Part shown: positions 35,194 to 42,949 of the stretch, in pieces
Layout: the number at the start of each line of letters is the position of its first letter
Numbering within the stretch: position 1 is the first letter of the stretch
Assembly: GCF_004363045.1 (NCBI RefSeq)
Contig: NZ_SNYJ01000005.1
Location: 62,001-126,000 of the forward strand
Source: Aureibacillus halotolerans
GTDB taxonomy: Bacteria > Bacillota > Bacilli > Bacillales > DSM-28697
Reading direction: 5' to 3'
DNA length: 64,000 nucleotides
The notes under the pieces: generated by a model
The model's input: the letters and a program-made list of their open reading frames with translations, nothing else
Told to the model about the DNA's origin: nothing
Database searches by the model: none
Position numbers and translations under genes: made by a program

Positions 35194-35281
35194 AGGTGAG
35201 CATTCAGCGTTCTGTTTGACCAAATCGATACGTTACTTCCACATGAAAAACAGCTAGACTAGACGAAAGGAGGGGATGGCG

Positions 35282-36883
35282 TTGGGGTCAAGAGAGAGAA
35301 TGGAGCATCTTTATGTTCCCGCTTTGCGCATGGTTAGCTTTCAGAGTAATCAAGTTAAGCACTGGAAGCGGAAAGACTTGTGCAAAAACGCGATTATCCT
35401 CGTTCGAGATAGTCAGGCGGAGCTGACGATAAATGGAATGATGGAGTATGCACAGCCGGGTGCAGTATATTTCTTTCCGGCAGGCACGACGGTTGAGTGC
35501 CAGACGCCTGGAGGCAAGCATACTGCATTAACGTTGGTATTGTTCACTTGCTTGCAATTATCTAGACCGGACAAAGCATGGACCGCATTGGAGGCACGAT
35601 TTTCGGTGTGCGGACGTCTCGATTTAGATGATTCGGCAGGGGAGAGCTCCATATCCAGCGCGATTCAGCACTTGTTCTCGTTTAAAGGAACGGACAATCG
35701 TGTCGAGCTGCGGCATGCTCTGCACAATGTATTGATGGCGATGCGGACCTCCTCCCAATCACAACAAGATCTTGGGCAAAGGGACATCGGGATGCGCACG
35801 GCACTGGTTTATATGGAGGCAAATTACACGCGTGAGCTTAAGCTAAGTCAACTAGCGGCAATGGCGGGTCTAAGTGAGAATCACTTCATCCGCATCTTTA
35901 AGCGACAAACGGGTCTGACACCGATGGTCTACATGACCAAATTGCGCATGCGGAGGGCGAAGGAACTGCTCTTCGGTGAAGTCAAAATCAAAACGATCGC
36001 TCAGCAAGTTGGCTACCAAGACGAGCATTATTTCAGCCGTATTTTCAAAAAAGCGGAAGGTGTCGCGCCGACCATGTATTTGAAGCAGGGCGCCCCGCGA
36101 CTTGCAGCAATGTATTACGGGTTGGACGACTGCCTGCTGACACTCGGACTCAGACCGGTAGCTGCCTTGTCCTACCGCGAGCGGGTGACGGGAAGTTCCG
36201 GCCTATCGATAGATCAGAACCAACGTCAAGAAGGGTGTGTACAATTGGTCGCCTCGAAACTCGACTACGACGAGCTAAAAGGCGCACGTCCGGACCTCAT
36301 CTTGACTAGCGATCGTCTGGAGGTGGACGAAGCCACGACCCGAATCGCCTCGACGATACGAATCCCGTACTCCAACGATCAAGGACAACTGCTCAACAAC
36401 CTCGGCGAACTGTTCGGCAAGAAGGAGCAAGCCGCTTCCTGGAACCAACGGTACGAAACGCTCAAGCATACGTATCAAACGAAGTTGCGTGAGCGTCTAG
36501 GACACGCGACCGTATGCTTTATTCGTGTGGGGCCGACTTTTTATCGGGTGTATGGGCAACACAACCAAACCGGGTCGCTACTGTATGGAGACCTAGGGCT
36601 TACACAGTCTGGACTGTATCCGTCCAGCGAGTGGGCGCTTGATCTTCCTCTTGATGATCTGTCTCATTATGCGGCAGATTATCTGCTGCTCGCCGTAGAT
36701 CCAACCGATGCTGCTCGGCAGCGTCTGCGCGAATTGCTTCAATCTGAACAATGGAAGTCGATGGCGGCAGTGCGCCAAGGGCGAGTGTATGATACGAGCG
36801 ACCTGCTGTTTAAAACGTTGGGGCCTTCTGGTAAATTGTGGGCGATGGAGCGTGTTGGCGGTCTCTTGCTGGCCGCAAAGTGA
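35282..36883 (+). CDS. AraC regulator fused to a siderophore-binding domain (Btr-like)
   Basis: A 533-residue protein in three parts: an N-terminal cupin-like region (1-150), AraC helix-turn-helix pair (about 165-265; GLSENHFIRIFKRQTG and GYQDEHYFSRIFKKAEG), and a C-terminal periplasmic-binding-type domain (about 285-530) without signal peptide. This is the layout of Bacillus Btr, which senses ferric bacillibactin in the cytoplasm and activates its uptake genes. TTG at 35282 is 8 nt from AGGAGG; an ATG at 35276 is too close. It sits upstream of a Fur-boxed binding-protein gene, its likely target. Confidence 0.87.
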   Translation: MGSRERMEHLYVPALRMVSFQSNQVKHWKRKDLCKNAIILVRDSQAELTINGMMEYAQPGAVYFFPAGTTVECQTPGGKHTALTLVLFTCLQLSRPDKAWTALEARFSVCGRLDLDDSAGESSISSAIQHLFSFKGTDNRVELRHALHNVLMAMRTSSQSQQDLGQRDIGMRTALVYMEANYTRELKLSQLAAMAGLSENHFIRIFKRQTGLTPMVYMTKLRMRRAKELLFGEVKIKTIAQQVGYQDEHYFSRIFKKAEGVAPTMYLKQGAPRLAAMYYGLDDCLLTLGLRPVAALSYRERVTGSSGLSIDQNQRQEGCVQLVASKLDYDELKGARPDLILTSDRLEVDEATTRIASTIRIPYSNDQGQLLNNLGELFGKKEQAASWNQRYETLKHTYQTKLRERLGHATVCFIRVGPTFYRVYGQHNQTGSLLYGDLGLTQSGLYPSSEWALDLPLDDLSHYAADYLLLAVDPTDAARQRLRELLQSEQWKSMAAVRQGRVYDTSDLLFKTLGPSGKLWAMERVGGLLLAAK

Positions 36884-36944
36884 TAATGTCCATGGAACTG
36901 GAGTGATCGTGTCCATTGGCAAGAGGTGTTTCCCATTATACTAT

Positions 36945-36959
36945 TGATAATGATTATTA
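36945..36959 (+). promoter_or_regulatory. Fur box of the siderophore uptake genes
   Basis: TGATAAT-G-ATTATTA matches the Bacillus 7-1-7 Fur consensus (TGATAATNATTATCA) at all but one position. A -10-like TATACT lies at 36937-36942, so Fur would cover the start. Confidence 0.82.
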
Positions 36960-36988
36960 TTGTTAATAAGATAAGGGAGCGAAAGCGC

Positions 36989-37945
36989 ATGAAACTAGCA
37001 CAACTTGCAGCGGCAAGCTTTCTCTTGTTGTTGACCGCCTGTGGCAGCGCAGGAGAGCCTCCGGTTGCAACCGAAGGGCAATCCGGAGATAGTGTGACCC
37101 AGACGGTTGAGCATTTGAAGGGCACGAGCGAGATTCCAGAGGATATTGAACGCATTGTGGTCTTGTCGGCCGCCTATGCTGACCATTTGTTAACGATCGG
37201 AGAAAAGCCGGTTGGAATAAACGTCGAGGCACGCTATGGTGGTGATTATTTGCCGTATTTAGCGGACGGACTGAGTGGGGTACAAACGGTCGGTTCAGCA
37301 AGCGCCCCAAATCTGGAGGCTATTCTGGCACTAGATCCTGAGGTCATTGTTGTCGAAAGTCGGACGGCAGAGGAAATGTACGGGCAGCTGGAAAAGATCG
37401 CCCCAACGATTGTGCTTGGCAACGAGTGGCTGGACTATGGGGATGATACGACGTTTTGGACGCAGGATTTGCTAGCGATCGCAGACATGTACGACAAAAC
37501 GGAGGCAGCAGAGGAAGCCATTTCGGCTCTTGACGAAAAAGTGGCAGCAGCAAACGAAAAAATCGTTGCACTGGAAGGCAGAAAGTTGGCCTATCTGCGT
37601 GTCCGTGAGAAGCTCCTACAAGTCTATGCGCAAAAAGGGCATCCGACCAATACGCTACTCTATCACGATCTCGGCTTTGAGCCTGGGAATGTGACGCCTG
37701 ATGAACAGCGGATCGATCTGTCGATGGAAATTGTGCCAGAGATGGATGCGGATTATATTGCAATGGAAGTCGATCCAAATGGGAGAGAGTACTTGGAAAG
37801 CATGAACGAAAGTGAACTGTGGAATGAAGTCTCTGCTGTTCAGAACGATCAAGTGTACGAAACAGATTCGTTTTGGTTGTTCAAAGGATGGGGAGCCATC
37901 GGGCGCGGTGAGATTGTCGATGACGTGCTACAGATGGTCGAATGA
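36989..37945 (+). CDS. Iron-siderophore-binding lipoprotein (FeuA/FecB-like)
   Basis: A 318-residue solute-binding protein. The signal peptide ends in a lipobox LLTACG (Cys near 19). The helical-backbone fold of FeuA/FecB type is indicated by ERIVVLSAAYADHLLTIGEKP and the domain ending in WGAIGRGEIVDDVLQ. AAGGGAGCG precedes the ATG, with a Fur box upstream. No permease or ATPase gene is adjacent, so it must dock on a transporter encoded elsewhere. The next gene overlaps its stop codon. Confidence 0.88.
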   Translation: MKLAQLAAASFLLLLTACGSAGEPPVATEGQSGDSVTQTVEHLKGTSEIPEDIERIVVLSAAYADHLLTIGEKPVGINVEARYGGDYLPYLADGLSGVQTVGSASAPNLEAILALDPEVIVVESRTAEEMYGQLEKIAPTIVLGNEWLDYGDDTTFWTQDLLAIADMYDKTEAAEEAISALDEKVAAANEKIVALEGRKLAYLRVREKLLQVYAQKGHPTNTLLYHDLGFEPGNVTPDEQRIDLSMEIVPEMDADYIAMEVDPNGREYLESMNESELWNEVSAVQNDQVYETDSFWLFKGWGAIGRGEIVDDVLQMVE

Positions 37946-38712
37946 CGGCCACCGTATGTCCTGAATCAATGGATCTTGAAGCATTGCTACGACAAACCTT
38001 TGTCACGGAACTGCGCAAGGAAGGAATTTCTTTGCGCCCCTCTTATCGCGTTTCAGACCTTCTCGACTCTGTAACGTTGCGCACTTTAATCGAACTGCAA
38101 CGCATCGAGCTTGGCGATCCGGATGATGTTGTCATCGGAACGATGTTTGCCAAGCGTTATTCTGTCTATATGATGGCCGGAGCGGCGGCGTTCAGTTTGT
38201 ACGACACGCCGCTTTCCTTGCGCCACGATAACGTAGCCATTTATCCGAGCTCCGGAGCGACAATGCACTACGAAACCGAGCTTGCGGACGTCAGCGGGAC
38301 GACGCTGCAAGATGCAGACCGTAGGGAGTCGTTTCCTGCGTATATTACGCAAATGGAAGAACATCTTGCGCCGCTTTTTGCAGTCGTATCAGCGGAGACA
38401 GGCGCCCATTCTACAGTCCTGTGGTCACTGGTAGCCCACAACATTCAGTCGATGTACCTTCGCCTGACTGATCCGGCGCAGACCAGCCTCTCTGAAAAGC
38501 GCCGGCAGCAAATAGTTGCGGATCAATCAGACTTGCTCGACTCCAGGGACCAAACCAAGCTGGGTATCAAGCTTCGCCGGTTTGTGCCTCAGGAAGGCCA
38601 TGCAATGCTTTTGCGCAAGCATTGCTGTCTTGCTTTTAAGACGAGACAGAGTGGAATCGGGCATGGCTATTGCTCCACTTGCCCGAGGCAGTCAAAGCGT
38701 TCGAGAAAATAG
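37942..38712 (+). CDS. FhuF-like ferric siderophore reductase
   Basis: A 256-residue protein whose C-terminus carries KHCCLAFKT...GYCSTCPR, the C-C-x10-C-x2-C [2Fe-2S] site of FhuF-type reductases that release iron from siderophores in the cytoplasm. The ATG overlaps the preceding stop by 4 nt, so binding protein and reductase are coupled. A terminator follows. Confidence 0.82.
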   Translation: MTATVCPESMDLEALLRQTFVTELRKEGISLRPSYRVSDLLDSVTLRTLIELQRIELGDPDDVVIGTMFAKRYSVYMMAGAAAFSLYDTPLSLRHDNVAIYPSSGATMHYETELADVSGTTLQDADRRESFPAYITQMEEHLAPLFAVVSAETGAHSTVLWSLVAHNIQSMYLRLTDPAQTSLSEKRRQQIVADQSDLLDSRDQTKLGIKLRRFVPQEGHAMLLRKHCCLAFKTRQSGIGHGYCSTCPRQSKRSRK

Positions 38713-38733
38713 AGCTTCACGATAGCCCACCAG

Positions 38734-38761
38734 CAGCCTTCTTGGCAGGGCTGTTTTTTTA
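38734..38761 (+). terminator. Intrinsic terminator of the siderophore operon
   Basis: CAGCCTT (38734-38740) pairs with AGGGCTG (38747-38753, one G-T pair), followed by T8. Confidence 0.85.
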
Positions 38762-38791
38762 ATTGCTTAGGAAAATCTAATGAAAGAGGGC

Positions 38792-38822
38792 AAAAAACAG
38801 TCAACGATTGGTCGCTGACTGT
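38792..38822 (-). terminator. Intrinsic terminator of the coiled-coil gene
   Basis: ACAGTCAACG (38797-38806) pairs with CGCTGACTGT (38813-38822) around GATTGGT. On the minus strand T5 follows. Confidence 0.85.
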
Positions 38823-38840
38823 TAGAGGAAAAAACTCTAA

Positions 38841-39191
38841 TTAATTTTCGTTTTTATGTTCTGCCACAAACGCTTTTTTTAGGATGAAAACATCTGTGTC
38901 TGTTTGAGCGGTTTGTTTCGTAAGAGTGTTCAATTGTTCAGTGTTTGATGCGACCATTTGTGTAAGTGTATCTACCCTTGATTCAAGACTGTGCATCCCT
39001 ATTTCTATGTTGTCAATCCTTGATTCAAGGTTATCCATTCTAGACTCAAGCCCGTCCATTCTTGTTTCCAGTCTATCCATTCTTGTTTCAATGGTAGACA
39101 GACGCTCATCAATTTTAATGACGGCTGCTTGTGTGTTGTCTGTAGTGACTTTAATATCGTGGAGCAAAGAGAATATTTTTTGTTCGTCCAT
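38841..39191 (-). CDS. Coiled-coil protein of unknown function
   Basis: A 116-residue protein almost wholly heptad repeat (residues 25-100). The central part repeats R-M-D-x-L-E-x in 7-residue units, encoded by near-identical 21-bp repeats, which invites copy-number change. Such proteins occur in many Bacillaceae without known function. AAGGAG precedes the ATG and a TATAAT (complement of 39215-39220) lies upstream. It stands alone with its own terminator. Confidence 0.7.
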   Translation of the reverse strand: MDEQKIFSLLHDIKVTTDNTQAAVIKIDERLSTIETRMDRLETRMDGLESRMDNLESRIDNIEIGMHSLESRVDTLTQMVASNTEQLNTLTKQTAQTDTDVFILKKAFVAEHKNEN

Positions 39192-39677
39192 ACGATCACA
39201 CTCCTTGTTTGCTTATTATAGCATGGTTTGGGCGAAGGAAGAGGCTTACTTATAGTAAGGAAAATGCGTGCAAAAACGAATTTGTTGTGGGCAATCTTTT
39301 GATGGAAATCGAAAGAGAAGCATGTGAGCAGAGGGTATTTATTGTGGAAGAATTCGTTTTACGAAAAGCTCTACAAGAGAGACTAACTTGCCAAATGTGT
39401 TAGAATTATGGCTATTAGCGTACAGTTTTTTAATGTATTATCGGTCCATAACATCTCCCTTCATGAATTTTTTATCAATTCTAATTATACACCAGCTATA
39501 CTAATTTACAATATGGAAAATAAAGCGCACAGTTGTTAGAAACGTAGAGATGAACAAATGAACTGCACCAGTAAATAAAAAGCCCGATGCGACGATTTTA
39601 AGGCACGGACTTTTTTGAATTACCTATGAAAGATTCGGTATTAGAAGATAAATAGAGCCTTTTTTTCTTTACGATGT
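39192..39677. other. Intergenic region, 486 bp
   Basis: It holds the coiled-coil gene promoter and, at 39574-39616, an imperfect bidirectional terminator hairpin (AGCCCGATGC / GCACGGACT with A/T tails). Plus-strand frames here lack good start sites; no gene is supported. Confidence 0.5.
39574..39616 (-). terminator. Imperfect terminator downstream of the AraC gene
   Basis: AGCCCGATGC (39581-39590) pairs imperfectly with GCACGGACT (39603-39611), with T-rich tails on both strands. It lies about 60 nt past the AraC-type gene stop. Confidence 0.5.
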
Positions 39678-40559
39678 TCACTCTTCGAATGATAGGTTTT
39701 GTGGAGTATGGTTGAGCTCATTTTCCATGTTCATACTTGTTGTTGGTACAGTAGGGCTAACCTCTTCAAAGCGAAGACTATCAAGCCATACATGCCCTTG
39801 GCCAGTAAGCAATAAGCCAAAATTAATAGAAGCACTGTCGTCGGGAACATCCAGAACAATGGCGTACAAGTTCCACGGCTGACTCCCAACAAGCTTGCGA
39901 TTGTACATATTGTCAAATTGAATAACATCCCCTGCAAGGTTGTCTACCCTCATCCAGAGTCCACAAAAATGCTGTACCTCCTCTGTTTTGATAAAGGCGG
40001 ACAGACGTATTCTTTTGCCGATATACTCCTTCGCGTGGAAGCTTTGCATTAGTGTGCCAAAGGAATTTTCAGAATCAACGGTAACTGATCGGAGAAAGGC
40101 GGATTTGTTTCCTTGATGAACGTTTTTCTCATCAATACCAATCTCGTATTGATCGGGATGACTTCCGCTAAGAATCCAGTGTTTGATTGGGGAAGTAGAT
40201 TGCATGTGTAACTCTCCTTTTGGTTTAGGTTGTTGTGTTTTGAACATTGTCCGGTAACGCCCTGGTGGCAGTTGGTAGACCTTTTTAAATGCCCGTGAAA
40301 ATGCTTCCTGACTATCATAGTGTGCGTCGTAAGCAATATCGAGAATTGGTGCTGACGTATGGAGCAATAGCTGTGAAGCATACACAAGCCGTCTTTGCGT
40401 CAAATACGACGTCACACTGAGCCCAACCTCTGCTTGGAATTTCCGATGGAAATGATAGGGGGAATAGCCGACCTCCTTCGCGACATCCTCAGACGTAATA
40501 TCATGTTGTAAGTGATGTTCAATATACTGAATGCTTTTCTGGACAAAGGTTGAATTCAT
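39678..40559 (-). CDS. AraC-family regulator with a C-terminal sandwich-like domain
   Basis: A 293-residue regulator with the AraC helix-turn-helix pair at the N-terminus (5-105: DVAKEVGYSPYHFHRKFQAE, DSQEAFSRAFKKVY). The C-terminal region, about 125-275, contains GKRIRLSAFIKTEEV, CGLWMRVDNLAGDVIQFDN and GLLLTGQGHVWLDSLRFEEV. The latter looks like a carbohydrate-binding-type beta-sandwich rather than the usual GyrI-like domain. The ligand is unknown. AAGGAG precedes the ATG. No partner gene is adjacent. Confidence 0.8.
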   Translation of the reverse strand: MNSTFVQKSIQYIEHHLQHDITSEDVAKEVGYSPYHFHRKFQAEVGLSVTSYLTQRRLVYASQLLLHTSAPILDIAYDAHYDSQEAFSRAFKKVYQLPPGRYRTMFKTQQPKPKGELHMQSTSPIKHWILSGSHPDQYEIGIDEKNVHQGNKSAFLRSVTVDSENSFGTLMQSFHAKEYIGKRIRLSAFIKTEEVQHFCGLWMRVDNLAGDVIQFDNMYNRKLVGSQPWNLYAIVLDVPDDSASINFGLLLTGQGHVWLDSLRFEEVSPTVPTTSMNMENELNHTPQNLSFEE

Positions 40560-40756
40560 TTCCCATCGCTCCTTCCACCATTAGTGTAATAGAATTAAAA
40601 TGCGTTTTTTTGATTTATTTTGCGGTTCTAAAGAAGCTAATGTCAAAATGATCCACATCGTTATGTGTAATAAATGATAGGATCAATAGTAATAGGGGCT
40701 AGTCCTATTAATGTATACTTTGCTTACAATAGCATTAGAAAAGAGGCAGACTTTCT

Positions 40757-40864
40757 ATGATGAAAATACCTGTTTGGATCAAAGTGATATTGATCATACT
40801 TGCTTTAGTTATTCTAGGGTTTTCAGTATTCATAACTGTTTTTCAAAACCCGGTACTTAATTAG
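40757..40864 (+). CDS. Possible 35-residue single-helix membrane peptide
   Basis: The frame starts with two Met codons behind AAAAGAGG (10-nt spacing). It encodes MMKIPVWIKVI, a stretch of about 18 hydrophobic residues and a short polar tail QNPVLN: a clear single membrane helix. TATACT at about 40714 and TACAAT at about 40726 are possible -10 sites. Function unknown; it may be a toxin-like or regulatory micropeptide. Confidence 0.45.
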   Translation: MMKIPVWIKVILIILALVILGFSVFITVFQNPVLN

Positions 40865-40908
40865 GTCGACATACATGAAGTATCCAGAGTCAATGCTGTC
40901 TACTCCCA

Positions 40909-40937
40909 TTGACAATAACGAATAGACCAGATACACT
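40909..40937 (+). promoter_or_regulatory. Sigma-A promoter of the ABC-F leader transcript
   Basis: TTGACA (40909-40914), 17-bp spacer, TACACT (40932-40937). Transcription should start near 40944, about 30 nt before the leader peptide and about 445 nt before the ABC-F gene. Confidence 0.8.
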
Positions 40938-40973
40938 TCAAGGTAATCTAAGGAAAAGGAGGATGGTGAAAAG

Positions 40974-41015
40974 ATGCATTCAGTCAGATTGCGTTTCCTC
41001 ACTTTGAACTCGTAA
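40974..41015 (+). CDS. Macrolide-stalling leader peptide of ErmDL type
   Basis: A 13-residue frame, MHSVRLRFLTLNS, behind AAAGGAGG (40955-40962). From memory the ErmD/ErmK leader of Bacillus licheniformis is MTHSMRLRFPTLNQ: the two share HS, the R-L-R arrest motif, F, and TLN. Ribosomes carrying a macrolide stall at R-L-R. The codons overlap CGTTTCCTC, which can pair with GAGGAAACG at 41048-41056, and CTTTGAAC (41002-41009), which pairs with GTTCAAAG (41024-41031). Stalling would therefore refold the leader RNA and let transcription pass the terminator at 41336. Confidence 0.85.
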   Translation: MHSVRLRFLTLNS

Positions 41016-41106
41016 TTTCATACGTTCAAAGGCTCTGCTTGTGTGCAGAGGAAACGGGATCAGTCTGTTCTTTTCAACATTCTTATCGGATATAAAGAAA
41101 GACGGG

Positions 41107-41238
41107 TCAGGCTGATGAAAAACGCTCGTTTTCGTCGTTGCTTCACTTTGGTTGGTGCTCTTTGCCCTGTTGGCAATTTCGCACCTCTCAAGGCGTTGCG
41201 CTTCGAAAGCTAAGTGTTTTCATTCAGTCTGATTTTTT
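41107..41238. repeat. Diverged single copy of the 128-bp repeat
   Basis: The segment from AAACGCTCGTTTTCGTCGTTGC to the GTGTTTTCATTC end follows the layout of the narK-narG repeat units (9816-10290) but is diverged. Its ends are inverted (TCAGGCTGATGAAAAACGCT against AGTGTTTTCATTCAGTCTGA) and T7 follows at 41233, so the RNA could form a long hairpin and act as a terminator inside the leader. Confidence 0.65.
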
Positions 41239-41335
41239 TCATTGCGGTCTTTCTTTTTGGTCTTTTGGGTGGCTTTTACTCTTTTTAGAGTAGGCTTCTT
41301 TCGTGTAAAGAAGATTGGACCCCCGTTTGCTCTTG

Positions 41336-41368
41336 AACACAGGTAGATCGCCTGTGTTTTTTATTTTG
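41336..41368 (+). terminator. Attenuator terminator in front of the ABC-F gene
   Basis: AACACAGG (41336-41343) pairs with CCTGTGTT (41351-41358), followed by a T-rich tail. It ends only about 20 nt before the start codon, so by default it would stop transcription before the gene. TTGAAC at its 5' arm (41333-41338) can alternatively pair with GTTCAA at 41024-41029, a possible antiterminator. Confidence 0.85.
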
Positions 41369-41389
41369 AGAAAAACGGGAGGTTGACCA

Positions 41390-42880
41390 ATGGACGCATT
41401 ATGTTTAGAGCTTGATCAAATAAAGGTCCGTTATTTGGATCGCGTTGTTTTGGACATTCAAAATATCAAGGTGCACCAATTTGATCGCATCGGCGTTGTG
41501 GGCAAAAATGGTGGCGGCAAAAGTACTCTATTGAAGGTGATGAGAGGCGAGAAGTTACCTGACCAGGGGCAGGTGCATCGTCATGCCGAGGTCGGCTACT
41601 TTACACAAACGGAGATTTCTGAAGAAGAAAGCATTGATGGGGAGCTTCTCAGTCGCCTTGCCGTGCCAAAGCATACGATTCAAGAACTGAGTGGTGGCGA
41701 GCAAACGAAGCTAAAGCTGGCGCAACTCTTCTCCACTTATTATGAAGGACTGCTGATTGATGAGCCAACGACACATTTGGATGCTGCGGGAATTGATTTT
41801 TTGATAGAAGAGCTGCGCTATTATTACGGAGCATTGGTGCTCGTCAGTCACGACCGGCATGTGCTTGATCAACTGGTGACAAAAATTTGGGAGGTCGATG
41901 GTGGTCGTGTGACAGAATACACGGGAAATTATTCTGATTACCTTGGTCAAAAGGCATTGCAAAGGGAACAGCAGCAAGCGCAACATGAACAGTATGTCAA
42001 AGACAAGCAACGTCTCATGCAGGCAGCAGAGAAGAAAATGAACAAGGCGGAAAAAATCACACAGGCTAGCCAGCAAATGTCCAAAAAAGAGACGAAGGCA
42101 AAAGCCAATCGAATGTTTATGACGAAATCAAAGGACACAAGCCAAAAGGCGATGCAAAAGGCAGCCAAGGCAATTGAAAAGCGCGTGGATCAGCTCGATG
42201 CTGTTGATGCGCCAGAGGATAATCGACCGATTCATTTTCATGTATCACCAGCCTTGCGACTGCACAATAAATTTCCCATCATGGCGAACGAGCTGACGTT
42301 GGTTAAGGGGGAAAAGATGCTGTTGCAAGGTGCGCGGTTTCAATTTCCAGTAGGCAAGGTTATTGCCATTGAGGGACAAAATGGCTCCGGCAAAACAACG
42401 CTACTGGAACATATATTAGAGGACGGCGAAGGCATTGAACTGTCTCCGAAAGTCGCTTTCGGACATTACGCACAGCTAGCTTATCAGTTCCCAAAGAAGG
42501 AGACAGTACAGACGTATATGAAGGAGCGGAGTGATGAGGAAGAAGGTAAAATTCGAGCCGTTTTGCACGCGATGGACATCACGGGCAACGATCTTAAGAA
42601 AAACGTACAAGACCTAAGTGGCGGTGAACGAATTCGCCTGTTGCTCTGTCAGTTGTTTTTAGGGCGCTACAATATTCTGGTGCTTGATGAACCAACCAAT
42701 TTTCTCGATGTTGCTTGCATAGAAGCGTTGGAGCAGTTTCTAGCCGCTTATGAAGGAACCGTATTGCTTGTCTCCCACGACCGAACATTTATTGAACGTG
42801 TTGCTGACGTCGTCTATCGAATAGAGGACCAGCAAGTTCGGCAGGCGTCATTCGATGAAATTTCTCAGGAAAAGACATGA
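41390..42880 (+). CDS. ABC-F ribosomal protection protein (Msr/Vga/VmlR type)
   Basis: A 496-residue cytosolic ATPase with two ABC domains and no membrane segment. Domain 1 has GKNGGGKST, LSGGEQTK and IDEPTTHLD; domain 2 has GQNGSGKTT, LSGGERIR and LDEPTNFLD. Between them lies a long charged Gln/Lys-rich linker (about 190-285), the arm that reaches into the peptidyl-transferase centre. Such proteins displace macrolides, lincosamides, streptogramins or pleuromutilins from the ribosome. The leader peptide points to macrolide induction; the actual spectrum cannot be read from sequence. GGGAGG precedes the ATG. Confidence 0.9.
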   Translation: MDALCLELDQIKVRYLDRVVLDIQNIKVHQFDRIGVVGKNGGGKSTLLKVMRGEKLPDQGQVHRHAEVGYFTQTEISEEESIDGELLSRLAVPKHTIQELSGGEQTKLKLAQLFSTYYEGLLIDEPTTHLDAAGIDFLIEELRYYYGALVLVSHDRHVLDQLVTKIWEVDGGRVTEYTGNYSDYLGQKALQREQQQAQHEQYVKDKQRLMQAAEKKMNKAEKITQASQQMSKKETKAKANRMFMTKSKDTSQKAMQKAAKAIEKRVDQLDAVDAPEDNRPIHFHVSPALRLHNKFPIMANELTLVKGEKMLLQGARFQFPVGKVIAIEGQNGSGKTTLLEHILEDGEGIELSPKVAFGHYAQLAYQFPKKETVQTYMKERSDEEEGKIRAVLHAMDITGNDLKKNVQDLSGGERIRLLLCQLFLGRYNILVLDEPTNFLDVACIEALEQFLAAYEGTVLLVSHDRTFIERVADVVYRIEDQQVRQASFDEISQEKT

Positions 42881-42896
42881 CAGAATCACCAATCAA

Positions 42897-42940
42897 CCCC
42901 GCTGTGCCTCTGAATCTTTCCAGAGCGCAGCGGGGTTTTT
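42897..42940 (+). terminator. Intrinsic terminator of the ABC-F gene
   Basis: ACCCCGCTGTGCCTCTG pairs with CAGAGCGCAGCGGGGT (minor bulge), followed by T5. Confidence 0.92.
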
Positions 42941-42949
42941 CGTTTCTTA

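Larger units (their letters stand above)
40560..41389. other. 830-bp region: small peptide and attenuator leader
   Basis: It contains a possible 35-residue membrane peptide (40757), then the complete leader of the ABC-F gene: promoter (40909), leader peptide (40974), a diverged copy of the 128-bp repeat (41107) and a terminator (41336). Confidence 0.7.
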
